NCBI GenBank assembly: GCA_032622095.1
Contig: CP136061.1
Coordinates: 22,076,991 to 22,140,990, forward strand
Source of the DNA: Siphonodentalium dalli
Lineage: Eukaryota; Mollusca; Scaphopoda; Gadilida; Siphonodentaliidae
DNA length: 64,000 bases
Direction of reading: 5' to 3'
The position numbers were made by a program, and so were the translations under genes. The notes beneath the pieces are model-generated. The model worked only from the letters and a program-made list of their open reading frames with translations. It did not search any database and had not been told where the DNA came from. Shown here piece by piece: positions 23,201 to 33,676 of the stretch; position 1 is the stretch's first letter; every line of letters starts with the position of its first letter.

Positions 23201-26200
23201 AATCATGTATCCCAGTGCCAGTTCTTACCAGCTTTGGTAGAATTATAACTGAATGATTTAATCTTACTAGACAAATGTGTATACAAACAACCATTGGAGC
23301 CTCTCCGATGAAACGACACTGGAATTCAACGAAGAACAAGGCGTTCTGATTCCTAATCCACTATCCATTTGAAAATTAATATGCATTGCCGGGTGAGCAT
23401 GGGGAACGTGCATAAACAAATTCAAATCTTTTATTTCGATAATCAACATGGTCATACACCAACATGCATAACACATAAACAGATATAAATATCATGCAGA
23501 ACTGACAGGTCGTCCAATTTTTTTCACATGGCGGAAGGCCATAATATCTTGTTTTAAACCAACCATGTTCTGGCAGAAGTTCATCTATTACATTGAATTC
23601 TTGTATTGGATACCATGGAAAGGCATGGTATGAAACTTTGTTTTCACCGGATGGTGAAGATGAAGGAAACTTGTGTCTATTAATATAACACTGCTTATAG
23701 TTTCTTGTTTCAAGATCATTATTAATTTCATGTTTGAATTTTGTTTTGCCACAGTGACTCCACAAGCTTGGATGACCAGATAAGACATGACTATCATTTA
23801 ATGGGGAGCCTAGCTTCTCAAGGTACAACTGATGCCCTGTTCTCAACTGAAATCTCACTTCTTCCTCCCGATCTACAGAAAAGAGTTGAAGCAAACTGGA
23901 AGGAAAAAGGACACACAAAAGACAAGTTCGTAACATGACAAGATTACTTCTAATTCTGATAATTTTTTAAAAACTTTTGTGATCACATTCTTTGCTGTAT
24001 TCAATAAATAGAAAAAATATTTTTTGTGTGATATAGTTTTAGGAAACTTATTGAAAGTGAACTTCATATTTTTAATATTCTGGTTGACAAGTGTCTGTAT
24101 ATAAATTACGAATCAGACCCAGCTAAAGTTTCTACCATTCTGTAGATTTTGTGATATATGATCAGAGACAGTTCAGCGACAGTATAGATACAAGCCTTGA
24201 AATAGGGTGTCTGTCATTTGCAGAATGAGGTCCCCAGAGGGTGAATTTAGTGATGCTACCCCGCATAGTGGGCTAGCATCACCAAATTCACCCTCTGGGA
24301 ACCTCATTCTGCTGAGGTGTAAGCAGAATGAGGTCCCCAGAGGGTGAATTTGGTGATGCTAGCCCGCTATGGGACCTCATTCTGCAAATGACAGGCACAC
24401 TATTTCAAGGCTTGTGTCTGTATATAAATTACGAATCAGACCCAGCTAAAGTTTCTACCATTCTGTAGATTTTGTGATATATGATCAGAGACAGTGCAGC
24501 GACAGTATAGGTAGCTGAAAATTCAAAAGAATTTATCCCAGTTGTTATTTAAGGGTACCACCCCTACTAGTACACATCTGAATCTGGAATCCGGCTTTAA
24601 AAAAGAGATGGAATCCAGTATCCAGTTGAAGAATTTAACAATAAGGCATATATTAATTATTTTGAAGAAAAACAACATTGTGTGCAGTTAAATAACCCTT
24701 CCATGACTGGAGCTTCCTGAAATTTTGTGAAAACCCTGTGCCAGTGCATTCTCTTATATATGCGAGTCCTCCATAGGGAGCCTTGCATATATAAGAGGAT
24801 ACATTGGCCTAACAATACTTAACTTGACCTTGTAAGCCAATGCATTCTCATATATGCGAGGCTCCCCATGGGAGACTCGCATATATAAGAGAATGTGCTG
24901 GGTCTTTAACAATGCTCCAGTCATGAAAGGGTCATACTAATAACAGGGATATTTTGCCTCCCAATGTTTAGTGTAATTTACGGAGCATGTTATATAATTA
25001 CTATTCGGCGAGATCGCCATCAAACAACCTGGTGGCGGAGATAATAGAGGCCCAAACTAGCTACCGGTACAGCATGGTATATATGGGAACGAATGACGCT
25101 ACTTCAGTGATCTATAGTCAGCTTATCAAATAATATCTATGTAATATGAAGTAAAATGACTGAATTGTTGAATTTTGCTGCAGTTAGAATTAGAATCGGG
25201 CATATCAGACAGGCGGAATCTGGAGAATGAAAAAGGAGGGGGGGGGGGTAGCTTCTTATTTTGTTGTGTTGTGGTTTTTGATGATTGTAAACAGCTCAAC
25301 GATACCTGAAACTAGCCTTTATGCTGTTGATTTTAGAGCGGCTGAATGAGGCCACGAAATATCTTCTTAGATGTTCTTACCTGCACCAAGCAATGTTCAT
25401 CTTAGATGTTCTTACCTGCACCAAGCAATGTTCATCTTAGATGTTCTTACCTGCACCAAGCAATGTTCATCTTAGATGTTCTTACCTGCACCAAGCAATG
25501 TTCATCTTAGATGTTCTTACCTGCACCAAGCAATGTTCATCTTAGATGTTCTTACCTGCACCAAGCAATGTTCATCTTAGATGTTCTTACCTGCACCAAG
25601 CAATGTTCATCTTAGATGTTCTTACCTGCACCAAGCAATGTTCATCTTAGATGTTCTTACCTGCACCAAGCAATGTTCATCTTAGATGTTCTTACCTGCA
25701 CCAAGCAATGTTCATCTTAGATGTTCTTACCTGCACCAAGCAATGTTCATCTTGCTTGAATTTCTTACTTGCAGACCTCCCCAGCCGGATTTAGATGCTC
25801 TCTCTGAGACCGCTCTACGTTTAAATAAAGATTTGGAACGGCAGATCGAGATATCTGAGGAGCTTTCAAAACAGGTATGGATTGATGTTCAGCTAATAGG
25901 CAGTTTGTTGATCTTGTAGATGAACCTCCCTACAAATGAATGATGGGAATCAATTAACTACTCATCAGTGGGTAACCTGATATCAATGGGTTAGTCTTTA
26001 TAGATGAATTCTCTTCTCCTTGCTTGAACTGAGCTGTTCTACCCTGTGCTTACATTTCAAAAACAGGGTTTTCTTCTCTTGATGACTTGGTAAGACTGCT
26101 ACCGGCAACATTTTACCCACATATGGTGGACTTCTGCGATATTAATATATATACTAAGTGAACAGAGCAACATGTTGCCCTTATTAGGCACACAGAATAT

Positions 26201-29200
26201 CAAACAAAATTTGTGTAATTTTGTACCTTAAGTTTGGAAAGTTCCACTAGAACCATAGAACTATATTGCAAAATGGTGTGATTTGGTTCTCCAGTTATTT
26301 TATTAACACATAAGTCTAAACCCACATGGACGACATTGACAAGACAACGCGCATGGCAAGTCAAACACAATAGTTCTAGTTTACTGCAATTTTAGTAGCT
26401 TGCGAAAATCATCAACAAAGCTATCGCTCTAATTCTCCATTCTGTCATTAAGTTTTTAGTGTAGGAATTGTTCTCAAAGCACATAGAAAATTTGACTTTG
26501 GGGGGAATGGTTTCGCCATTTTGGCTGGAAAACCCCACATTAAATATAGAAAACCACAGACTAGTACAGTCAGAAAGGAAGTATGACTGGCGACATCTAA
26601 TGCAAGTCAATTTTAGTATATGCCTAGTAGGAGAATATTCCTTTAGTGCTCTATTAAAAATTCTCTTAATTTTGGTTGGATTATGCATTGAATATTTATT
26701 GATATGGAATAATCTGTCATGTCTTGGGTCTGAATTTTTCTCTTCCTCTTTACAGTTTTCCTTCGAAGAATTTGACGAAACAAAGGTATCAGCAGTCTCA
26801 AAAAGTTTGCAGGTAGCAATGACGGAGCTTTCACAATTAGTTATCAGCTTTTCTTACTGTCATGAAAATGAAATGAGCCATTGGTGCAACAAAACTCCGC
26901 CCAATCTCACCCAGCTCGGTCCACTCATCAAACGGGTCAATGGTCTACTCGAACACTTCGTAAATGTAAGTACATAAATTATGAATGTTTATGTATCACA
27001 CGTTAGAGAGATTTGCCCCATCTGTCAGGTAGATTTGGTGTCTTGTCTGGGAGATTTCAAAATCTAAACCAAAATGTACATTTTCATTAATTTTCTTCAT
27101 GGGAAATAAATTCTGAATGAAGAAGTAATGAAAATGCAAATTTTAATTGATTTCAACATGGATTCCACTCTCATTGGATTGGAAAAATGTATTAAATTTG
27201 TTCAGTGATTTGATTATGAACTCCAGGAAGGAGAAGAACAATTTCAATTGAGAGTCGGAAAGTCTATCTGTTGTTCGACATACACATGCGACTTACATAT
27301 TTACTTCCTGGTTATCGGCATAAAATTACTGAATTTTTTTTTTATTACCTGTATTTCCCCAAACCGTGAGATAATATGGAGGTTGCGAGAGCACGGGGTT
27401 TAAGGCCTCAAATCAGGAGGCTTGCGTCAAACCGGGAGATTATACAGGTCTGCTCCCTGTATATATTGAATATCTTTAATATGTACCTGGTAAACCAGAT
27501 TTAAAGGGGTACTATACACTAAATCCGGTCATTTATGGGACCATCCTTTTATACTCAACATAATATATGCAACAAATGAATGAATTTGAGCCATGGTTGA
27601 GTGCAAATTACACTCTTGTGCTTTTTGAATGATGTAAAACACATGGCAATTATAATGAATTAATGACTTGAGTGGGATAGCATCTAAATTCCCCCTCTGG
27701 GGACCTCATTCTGCAAATATCAGACGCTATATCCAAGCTTGGCTCACGAGGGTTATTTCACTGAGAAATCGTCCACTGCATCAAGAATCCGCCAACACCT
27801 GCCATCCCTCCCCAAAATTGGATCACATAACCGTGATTATCAAGATTTGAACCAACTTCACAATAGGTAGCCAGTTTATGTTGGCCTAATGTTTTATATA
27901 CCTTATCAACTGAACTACCGGGGTAAAGATGGGGGCATTTTTATTTTAGATCATGTCATGTGAAGTGGTAGATGAGAACTGTAAATCCTTATTTCCAAGT
28001 CTGTTTGGGGCCTATTAACCCTTTACCCAACAGAAGGGCCCTGTGCCAATGCATTCTCTTATATATGCGAGTCGACCATAGGTCGCCTCGTATATATAAG
28101 AGAATGCATTGGCTTAACACATTAAAAATTATAAAATTGTTAAAGAATGTAAGAAAAAATGGTAAAAAGTGTTAAAAAAAGATTTTTTTTAGGCCAATGC
28201 ATTCTCTTATATATGCGAGGCGACCTATGGTCGACTCGCATATATAAGAGAATGCATTGGCACAGGGTATAACTGTAACCATCACAATGTGGTCAATGAG
28301 CCGGTTCCAATGATACCCATATTTTAGGCTGTTGAAGCTTTATTTGGCCGGTTTTGGCCGGTTTGTTGGGTAAAGGGTTAATCTTACATTTAATTTTCTA
28401 TGATCATACTCCTTTTCCTGTCTCCTAATATCTATTTTTTTTACCATTGTGCTTCAATTAATTTTCACTGAATAATTTCACATTTTCAGGTCTTAAACAG
28501 TATAAGGAGAATAAGAAAATCTCATGAAAATTTCAACAGTAAGATAAAATACCATGTGCAGTCATTAACCAAAGGAGGGCCAAAAGGCACAAGTATAGGT
28601 AATTTAACTTCTAGAGCAGATTTTAGTCTTATTTCGTTTATTTTAGAATCAAGATTGACGCTTTTGATTTAGATATCCGTCTCCATTTGGGGTATAAAAA
28701 AACTTTGGCCAAATGAATTTCTTTTTGTTGGCCATTTTTGAAAAAATGTATATTTACTTGATTATTACATTTAGTCTTGTGTAGGTTGAAGTTCATGTCC
28801 ATAGTCATACTTGGATTACAATTTTACACCTTGCTCAATCTAATTTTGATCATAGAATTTTACGAAGTTTTACCAACTATTTTAAATTTAATTAGAAGAT
28901 ACTGGTATGTTTATTTGGATCCTGAGAGTATGTTATTTTAGATGTAAGTTAGGCAATACAGGTTTTTTCGATTCACATCAATGAAGTGACATAAAAATGG
29001 TTAGTAATGGCATTACAGCAAAGTTATTACATTTTTAGTTTGATATCGGGCAAGATATATATCAGCCCAAGGTAACTTCATATCATCCTTCGACCTTCTA
29101 AATTTTACGGTTCCCATATAGGTTGAAACATTTTTTGTCATATTTGAAATATCCGGTTGCTTCTGGCATATATCATAATCATAATATCTCTGACTTTAAT

Positions 29201-29328
29201 TTTCAGAAAAATCCAGCAAGGCTCTCTTGGACTCTGTTACCAACACAATTAATATCCTCGAGAGTACATTGAACCGGGAGGATCTGTCGTTTGAATCATC
29301 CATCCTCTCCAACAGGATACTGGGATGA
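14222..29328 (+). CDS. HAUS7: HAUS augmin-like complex subunit 7, complete, ten exons
   Basis: Subunit of augmin, which binds spindle microtubules and recruits gamma-tubulin ring complexes for branching nucleation. Exons: 14222-14284, 19166-19272, 20742-20818, 21266-21327, 22057-22175, 23755-23925, 25775-25874, 26756-26965, 28490-28598, 29207-29328 (stop TGA 29326-29328). Phases agree at every junction and give about 379 residues; vertebrate HAUS7 is similar (368 in human). Recognisable blocks: QLSCPYTEGGDETWI and RILQWLFTRFDSRLGDL (residues ~22-70), LLFVASMLGLCRSDDVDLIK (~83-103), GRKQAAFIDMLLDVV (~107-121). The N-terminal ~140 residues would be the calponin-homology-like domain. Residues ~205-240 (LNKDLERQIEISEELSKQ) and ~305-350 look coiled-coil; 265-300 holds the conserved NLTQLGPLIKRVNGLLE block. 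AATAAA at 29621-29626 is a plausible polyadenylation signal. Confidence 0.92.
14600..15560. repeat. Diverged dispersed repeat split by a SINE
   Basis: The phrase 'tcaatgaaatttgatatgga' with 'tgttcacta' recurs at about 14690 and 15450, and 'tcatctttatttatctggaa' at 14780 and 15370. This suggests two or three tandem units of the same family as 100-330 and 1060-1480. The SINE at 14844-15262 interrupts it. Confidence 0.6.
14844..15262 (-). mobile_element. tRNA-derived SINE
   Basis: On the - strand, the first ~75 bp (15262 downwards) form a tRNA-like head with A box TGGCCGAGTGG and B box GGATTGATTCC. The A box resembles a tRNA-Ser-type sequence. The body continues with the conserved-looking phrase 'gggttctttaacgtgcac' on the + strand (14965-14982), and the 3' tail is an (AGAT)n repeat, seen as (atct)n at 14844-14862. 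Short flanking repeats of the form 'tcatatca' occur on both sides. Confidence 0.85.
15591..16844. mobile_element. hAT element, 1254 bp, 8-bp TSD CCTTATAC
   Basis: Termini TAGAGCTGGGACGGTTATG and CATAACCGTCCCAGCTCTA, flanked by identical CCTTATAC at 15583-15590 and 16845-16852. The sub-terminal regions are rich in 'ggttaacc' and 'accggtcacg' motifs. Frames inside are 123 and 82 residues (both - strand) with no recognisable hAT transposase, so it is non-autonomous or decayed. Confidence 0.93.
17267..18605. mobile_element. hAT element, 1339 bp, 8-bp TSD ATTGGCAT
   Basis: Termini TAGTGATGCAATGATAC and ATCGGTACATCACTA, flanked by identical ATTGGCAT at 17259-17266 and 18606-18613. Sub-terminal 'cgatagccgata' and 'ccgataccgata' repeats at both ends are typical of hAT termini. 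A 105-residue - strand frame is not recognisable as transposase. Confidence 0.93.
19285..19501. mobile_element. PAL-A palindrome, full length, copy 2
   Basis: 217-bp near-perfect palindrome, TA-CAGTAATGCCC to GGGCATTACTG-TA. It starts 12 nt after the 5' splice site of HAUS7 exon 2 (donor at 19273). The arm-variable site is G/C ('ctaaGtaat' / 'attaCttag'). Confidence 0.92.
19502..20741 (+). other. HAUS7 intron 2, remainder
   Basis: AT-rich. Short (CT)n/(TA)n microsatellite at about 20048-20068. Frames of 60-92 residues have no recognisable domains. Confidence 0.5.
21266..21327 (+). CDS. HAUS7: HAUS7 exon 4, first unit of a tandem splice-donor array
   Basis: Encodes the end of an Arg codon then LLFVASMLGLCRSDDVDLIK, followed by the donor GTTAGT. 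The last 47 nt of the exon, the donor and 21 further nt are repeated four more times downstream (see 21281-21626). Use of this first donor keeps the frame to exon 5. Each additional unit adds 70 nt, which is not a multiple of three. Confidence 0.9.
21281..21626 (+). repeat. 70-bp tandem array of exon end plus 5' splice site, 5 copies
   Basis: Units begin at 21281, 21351, 21421, 21491 and 21561 with 'catcaatgttgggactatg' and each runs through 'gacttaattaag|gttagt'. Units 2-4 are almost identical; unit 5 has 'caccaatg' and drifts after the donor. The first unit is real HAUS7 coding sequence, so exon sequence and its donor seeded the array. Confidence 0.96.
21627..22605 (+). other. HAUS7 intron 4 end, exon 5, and intron 5 start
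   Basis: Exon 5 is 22057-22175 (acceptor TTTTAG, donor GTGAGT), encoding GVTTGRKQAAFIDMLLDVV and onward. Flanking intron sequence is AT-rich with nothing else recognised. Confidence 0.7.
22606..22885 (+). mobile_element. Fragment resembling the 3' end of a non-LTR retrotransposon
   Basis: Ends 'cataccaaatttgagtcgga' then 'tcgagcagttttcgggtc' and a (CAGA)n tail at 22849-22861. This is the usual 3'-end style of RTE-type LINEs and their SINE partners in invertebrates. No reverse-transcriptase frame is present, so this is a 5'-truncated copy. Confidence 0.55.
22886..23754 (+). other. HAUS7 intron 5, remainder
   Basis: Includes a GC-richer hairpin at about 23063-23118 (arms 'gaggacgaca' / 'tgttgtcctc', inner 'ccactgtg' / 'cgcagtgg'). 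A 186-residue - strand frame at 23376-23936 crosses exon 6 in antisense; see rejected items. Confidence 0.5.
23755..23925 (+). CDS. HAUS7: HAUS7 exon 6 with an unusual donor
   Basis: Encodes the segment from DSTSLDDQIRHDYHLMGSL to GHTKDK. The frame to exon 7 (starting with one leftover base, then PPQPDLDAL) requires the exon to end at 23925, so the donor is the non-consensus GTTCGT. The alternative GTAACA at 23930 would shift the frame, and read-through meets TGA at 23936. Confidence 0.78.
24091..24514. mobile_element. Family C element between two copies of a 99-bp duplication
   Basis: The element is 24191-24414 (CAAGCCTTGAAATAG .. CTATTTCAAGGCTTG). The flanking 24092-24190 and 24415-24513 are near-identical 99-bp direct repeats beginning 'tgtctgtatataaattacg' and ending 'agtatag-ta'. 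This is far longer than the family's normal 8-bp target duplication. It lies in HAUS7 intron 6. Confidence 0.85.
24695..24931. mobile_element. Family B MITE with two hairpins
   Basis: Termini CCCTTCCATGACTGGAGC and CTCCAGTCATGAAAGGG. Hairpins at about 24744-24812 and 24836-24895 carry diverged 'gtgcattctcttatatatg' arms. The TTAA on each side has decayed to ATAA and TCAT. Confidence 0.75.
24932..25362 (+). other. HAUS7 intron 6, remainder
   Basis: Contains a G run at about 25240-25249. Nothing else recognised. Confidence 0.4.
25363..25755. repeat. 35-bp tandem array directly before HAUS7 exon 7 acceptor, about 11 copies
   Basis: Unit 'cttagatgttcttacctgca' + 'ccaagcaatgttcat', almost invariant. 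It stops about 20 nt before the acceptor AG at 25773-25774. The real acceptor tract 'tttcttacttgcagacc' resembles 'gttcttacctgcacc' inside each unit, but the units lack the AG. On the - strand every unit reads GGTGCAG|GTAAGAAC, a perfect 5' splice-site consensus. Confidence 0.95.
25875..26755 (+). other. HAUS7 intron 7
   Basis: Ordinary AT-rich intron; a frame continuing upstream from exon 8 to 26468 is intronic. Confidence 0.5.
27504..27735. mobile_element. Half of a family-E MITE joined to a family-C end
   Basis: Begins TTAA-AGGGGTACTATACACTA and reads 'catttatgggaccatc' and 'ggcaattataatgaatt' as in the copies at 43009 and 44125. It then breaks at about 27672 into the family-C block 'ccctctggggacctcattct'. 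Confidence 0.7.
28019..28377. mobile_element. TTAA element CCCTTTACCCAACA with two family-B hairpins
   Basis: TTAA at 28015-28018 and 28378-28381. Termini CCCTTTACCCAACAGAAGGG and a right end reading GTTTGTTGGGTAAAGGG. Hairpins at about 28047-28115 and 28192-28261 are mirror images of each other, as in the copies at 49625 and 50536. The ends differ from the CCCTTTCATGACGG type while the hairpins are the same. Confidence 0.9.
28599..29206 (+). other. HAUS7 intron 9
   Basis: AT-rich; nothing recognised apart from splice sites (donor GTAATT at 28599, acceptor TTTCAG at 29201-29206). Confidence 0.5.
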
Positions 29329-29866
29329 AAAGTTATAATTTACATGTACACCCACAAATCTACAGACGGTGTCAAATTCTAAAACTTTGTAAGCTCACCA
29401 GCAATGCAATTGGCCTGGACAATAGATCTGTTTAAGAGGAGAATGATATTAAACCTTTCCTGTATTTCCCCAGTGGTTGGGGGTGGTGCAGAATTTGGTT
29501 TACTCCTCAGTGATTGGGGCAGTGCGGAAAAATGCTTTGTGAGAAGCATGTAGCGAACAGAGTGTTATGTGGGTAAAGCAAGAAATCAAAGGTAAACTCC
29601 AGAGAAAGACTGAAAATGTAAATAAATTTACCTGTCTTATTTTGATTGAATCTAATTAAGTATATCTGAGGTCGGTGGAATGGGGCATGCAGCTTGTTCT
29701 CACCGCCCAGATAATATCTATAAAAATGTAGGTGATGCGCCGTGAAATCATTGATATTTACCGTTTAGTGGTTCTCCATAGCATTACCATAGTAGCACAT
29801 GTTACAAGTTACACATACATGTGGCTGAACCTGGCTAATATCTAATGGCTACATCATCTTTATTAA
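29329..29866 (+). other. HAUS7 3' untranslated region and downstream
   Basis: AATAAA at 29621-29626, about 295 nt after the stop codon, is the best polyadenylation signal. A transcript end near 29640-29650 would be expected. Confidence 0.5.
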
Positions 29867-30075
29867 CCCTTTCATGATGGGAGCTTCCTGAAATTTGGCA
29901 AAAATCCTGTGACAATGCATTCTTATGAGTGTCTCACATGGGAGCCTCGCATATATAAGAGAATACATTTGAACAATAGTTACATTGGCCTTGTTATATA
30001 ATAATATGCAAGACTCCCCATGCACTTGCACAGGATCTTTAATGCTGTATCACCGCAGCTCCCGTCATGAAAGGG
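29867..30075. mobile_element. Family B TTAA MITE, decayed hairpins
   Basis: TTAA at 29863-29866, termini CCCTTTCATGATGGGAGC and GCTCCCGTCATGAAAGGG, right flank TTAT. Hairpin arms are partly deleted ('caatgcattcttatgag'). Confidence 0.75.
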
Positions 30076-30606
30076 TTATGATAATTTTTTTAAATCCTTG
30101 ATAATTCGTTCCGAATACATTTGGTGACTTCCAGGAAAAGATGGTAAAAATAATATTTTCAATTTAACTAAACTTTCCATAAAAAAAATTTGCGGCAGGT
30201 CCTTACGGTGAGCTAAATCTATTTGTATTGATCTGAAAGAAATGTTAAGATTTCCGACCTCACTAAATTGAGCCCTTAGATTAACTGCTATTATATTGAG
30301 TAACATTGAGCATTCCTAACATCTGATCTACCAAAATTATTAGGTTATGTTGTTAATGACAATTGCAAAATGTATTATTCAACAATAAAGGAATATATTT
30401 TGCAAGTCTTTTTATCCAGAAGTTATTCTTTTCCATCTTTATCATTCTTGTTTTTGAGAAATTTATTGGATTGAGTAAACCCCCATCATTTGTTCCAAGT
30501 TATGTTGAATGAGGATTGCATGGCATTTATATTAACCAGGAAGCTTCAGTCATTGAAGGGTTAAGTATTTCTAAGTCGAGAAAAGGGGTAATAACATGGC
30601 TATAAT
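30076..30606. other. Intergenic, nothing recognised
   Basis: Positions 30495-30550 show one copy of the 'gttccaagttatgttgaat' repeat that is tandem at 31147-31358. Positions 30543-30563 look like a broken family-B end. Confidence 0.45.
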
Positions 30607-31112
30607 CAGGTCTGGCAATTCCCAAATATAGCTACAATAGCCATATGGCTATTGATGATGGATGGATCTGGTTGAAGAGAGATAACCCAATCCAACTAAC
30701 AATCATTTAAATATACAAGAACATGGTTTGATTATACTCTTCATATTGTTTGCCATTTTCATGTATAACTAACAAACTGTTCTAACATTGTTACTTTTCC
30801 TGACAACTTTACCTAAATAGAAAAAGAATATATCATATATGGATGGATCCGTGTCCCATATCACATAGCATAACACATTTCAAAACAGCTACATGTGGTT
30901 AGCTACGGTATGCTTCTCAGGATATTCCACAAGCTGGTGCAACCGAAATGTCATTGGCAGTGTTTTCATAATTGTAACAAAATAATACCCCTCACCCTTA
31001 GTTGCAACAAATCGCGGTAATGCTTGCATGCAATGCAAATTGGTAAAATATTGTTTTATGATAGTCAACTACATATAGCTATTGTAGCTATAATTGGGAA
31101 TTGCCAGACCTG
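30607..31112. mobile_element. TIR element CAGGTCTGGCAATTCCCAA, 506 bp
   Basis: Termini CAGGTCTGGCAATTCCCAA and TTGGGAATTGCCAGACCTG, followed inside by 'tatagctacaatagcc' and its complement. Flanked by ATAAT at 30602-30606 and 31113-31117, a 5-bp duplication. No ORF. CAGG-type ends suggest a hAT-like element. Confidence 0.85.
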
Positions 31113-31146
31113 ATAATGAGTCGATCTCACAGTTGCAGGTACACAT

Positions 31147-31358
31147 GTTCTTATGATGGTTAATATATGTTCCAAGTTATGTTGAATAAGGATTGTATGG
31201 CACAGGAACCTATGATGGTTAATATATGTTCCAAGTTATGTTGAATATGGATTGTATGGCATTCATATTAATCACCCAGGAACCTATGATGGTTAATATT
31301 TGTTCCAAGTTATGTTGAATACGGATTGTATGGCATTCATATTAATCACCACAGGTAC
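31147..31358. repeat. Tandem repeat, about 3 copies
   Basis: 'tgatggttaatatatgttcc' then 'aagttatgttgaat' and 'ggattgtatggca' recur three times; units are about 55-75 bp because 'ttcatattaatcacc' is absent from the first. Confidence 0.8.
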
Positions 31359-32431
31359 ATATGGAGATTTATCAAACTCACTTCGAAATTTTTGAAATAT
31401 ACATTACTTTGTCAAATATTTTCAACATAATATTTTTGCACAACATATATCTTTTATATCTCCGTCAAAGGTATCTTGCCCACTGAACTATATGGTATAT
31501 TATCCCAAGTAGGAGGGGTTAACTCTCCGAGTTGAAAAAATGGTACGAAAATTCTATGGTACATATCCTCTGTTATGTTCATGACACGTGTAATCATGTG
31601 ATTTCTGACACGTAGTGAAGTATTTGCCATATTTTTTATCCCTCCTGCCTGGACGGACGTCACTCCTACGAAGCTAAGTTGCAGTTTTTTGTATAGCAAA
31701 AACAGTTTTGTTTTTGTATTATACAAACAACATTATTTCTTTGCTTATAGTTGAAAATTATGTACAATTCACATAAAGATTACGACGGTTTGTTCCGAAT
31801 ATAATATCGGAATCGGATGACTCGTTTCGTTTTAACCGACTTTGTCTTCCATAATTTTAATCGGTCAATGATTTAATATCCGTTGTCTATGCAGACAATA
31901 TGCAGCGTTTCTGGCCTATTAAAGGCAGAACATTCGAGGCACCATTGGATATGACTAAAGACGCTGATCGTTTTCTTTATAACAAATCTATGGCATACAG
32001 GTGACGTGTTATTTAAGTTACCACGTGCGTTGACGGTGGTTAAAGGTATCACGAAATTAGGTGACTTACTTTCGAGTTCATTTTTTCGTTTGACGGCTTT
32101 CTTTATACGTTGACAATCATCGTCTGGTGTACAACTGATGGAAAAAGCAGTGTTTAAATGCTTGTGAAATAGGCTGATAGGATTGTAAAATCCCGATTGT
32201 CAATTTGAACCTTTTTCACCCTGGATGATTAAACAATGGGGCCGTTATTGCCTTGGTTGCCACATGGTAACATAACACAACAGGTGTATTTGTGATTGTT
32301 CGCAATCACATTAATTACTTTCACAGGACTGCTAATCGAGGTAAGACCAGGTTCATGAATCGCCTTCCCTGTAGCTCCCCTTGAAGTCGCTTCCCTCGTT
32401 TCGAGGTCCCAAGAGTAGAGAACGAAAGTCG

Positions 32432-33676
32432 ATATATAGGGTTCCTCTAATTGGCGTAATTAGCACTCGGAGCGATAGTCACACCACACAGGACGTGGGT
32501 TGGGGCTACCCATCGAACCCTTAGCTCCCACGAGTTGCTTCCCCTAGGACACTGACGCTTGCCGATATATCGTGTTCCTCTAATTGGCGTAATTAGCACT
32601 CGGGGCAATAGTCACACCAAACAGGGTGCAGGTTGGGGCTACCCATCGAACCCATTAGTCACAGTTGGTGCGCTCACTGGACTATCGAACGGGACGTCAA
32701 TCTGCTTCCTCGGGTCGACCGTTGGCGGTTGGCGTGCTCTCCAGTGCCTTATGATAATAGTGTGTGGGAATTTCGGCTAAAATTACTAGTAGAATGGCCA
32801 TTTTACTTTGTCTCAATTCAAATTAGGAGACATTTTCTCTAAAAAATTATTACGTATACGCTATTATTTGGCACCTGAAAGTTTATCCTCCATGCCTTCT
32901 GCCCCAGCTGGGCTTGGAATGGGATCACAGTTCACAGGCTTGTTTCCTCCTTATTATAAGCCACCACTTCCGGGGGCTTGGCAGACAGGTTACTGGCCGC
33001 ATTCTGGCCAACAGCTGCCAGTAACTTCGGGTTTGATTTTAAATGAAAACAAAAGATCTTATTCCCTGACGCCATTATAGCAGGAAGCTTGCTTGGGAAC
33101 TGGTACCTACTAACCTCCCATCGCCAGTTCGGTCGGTTGGATACCGGGATCGGTCGAGCTGCTGCTCCATCCCCGAGATGTACAGGCTCTGGACATTCCT
33201 CCGGGGTACCCAATGACCAGACCTCACATGCAATTAGAAATGAAGCTTGTCGTGGTGTATTGTGCTGTTAACACCCCATCGACGGATGGAGATCGGGATC
33301 AGATCGAGCAGTCGCTCCAGCACGAGGTGAAAGGGCTTTCGACATTCCTTTCGGGTCACCTTTACATGTGCTTACGAGGGAGCTCAGTTAGTTGTTCAGT
33401 GTTCTCTGATGCAGCCAAGCGCAGGAAGAAAATTAATGTCGAATTGTGATTAGCAAATAACCTCAGATTGACATGATTTGATAGCATTGTTCTACAATCA
33501 TTTACAATTTAACAGAACATCAGAGTGCTTTCCCTTGTTTCGAGGGTTCCAAGGAAGAGATAGAAACCTTTACGACCAGGACACTGTCACTTGTCGATGT
33601 ATAGTGTTCCCTTCATTGGCGTAATTAGTGCTCAGGACGATAGTCCCACCAAACAGGTCGCGAGTTGGGGCTACCC
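32432..33676 (+). repeat. Three ~85-bp sub-repeats inside the large element
   Basis: 'ctaattggcgtaattagc' followed by 'gatagtcacacca' and 'ggttggggctacccatcgaa' occurs at about 32437-32520, 32578-32652 and, more diverged, 33612-33684. The inverted counterparts are near 54765-54830, 55900-55975 and 56025-56105. Confidence 0.8.

Larger units (their letters stand above)
26966..28489 (+). other. HAUS7 intron 8 with MITEs
   Basis: Holds a truncated family-E MITE (27504-27672), a family-C end (27673-27735) and a complete TTAA element (28019-28377). Positions 26966-27503 contain nothing recognised. Confidence 0.6.

Noticed and set aside
23376-23936. 186-codon frame on the - strand, the longest outside the arrays
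   Set aside because: Its N-terminal third is antisense to HAUS7 exon 6 and the rest is intron. I recognise no domain, and there is no splice or promoter support. It looks somewhat protein-like at its C-terminal end (a short hydrophobic stretch), so a protein search would still be reasonable.
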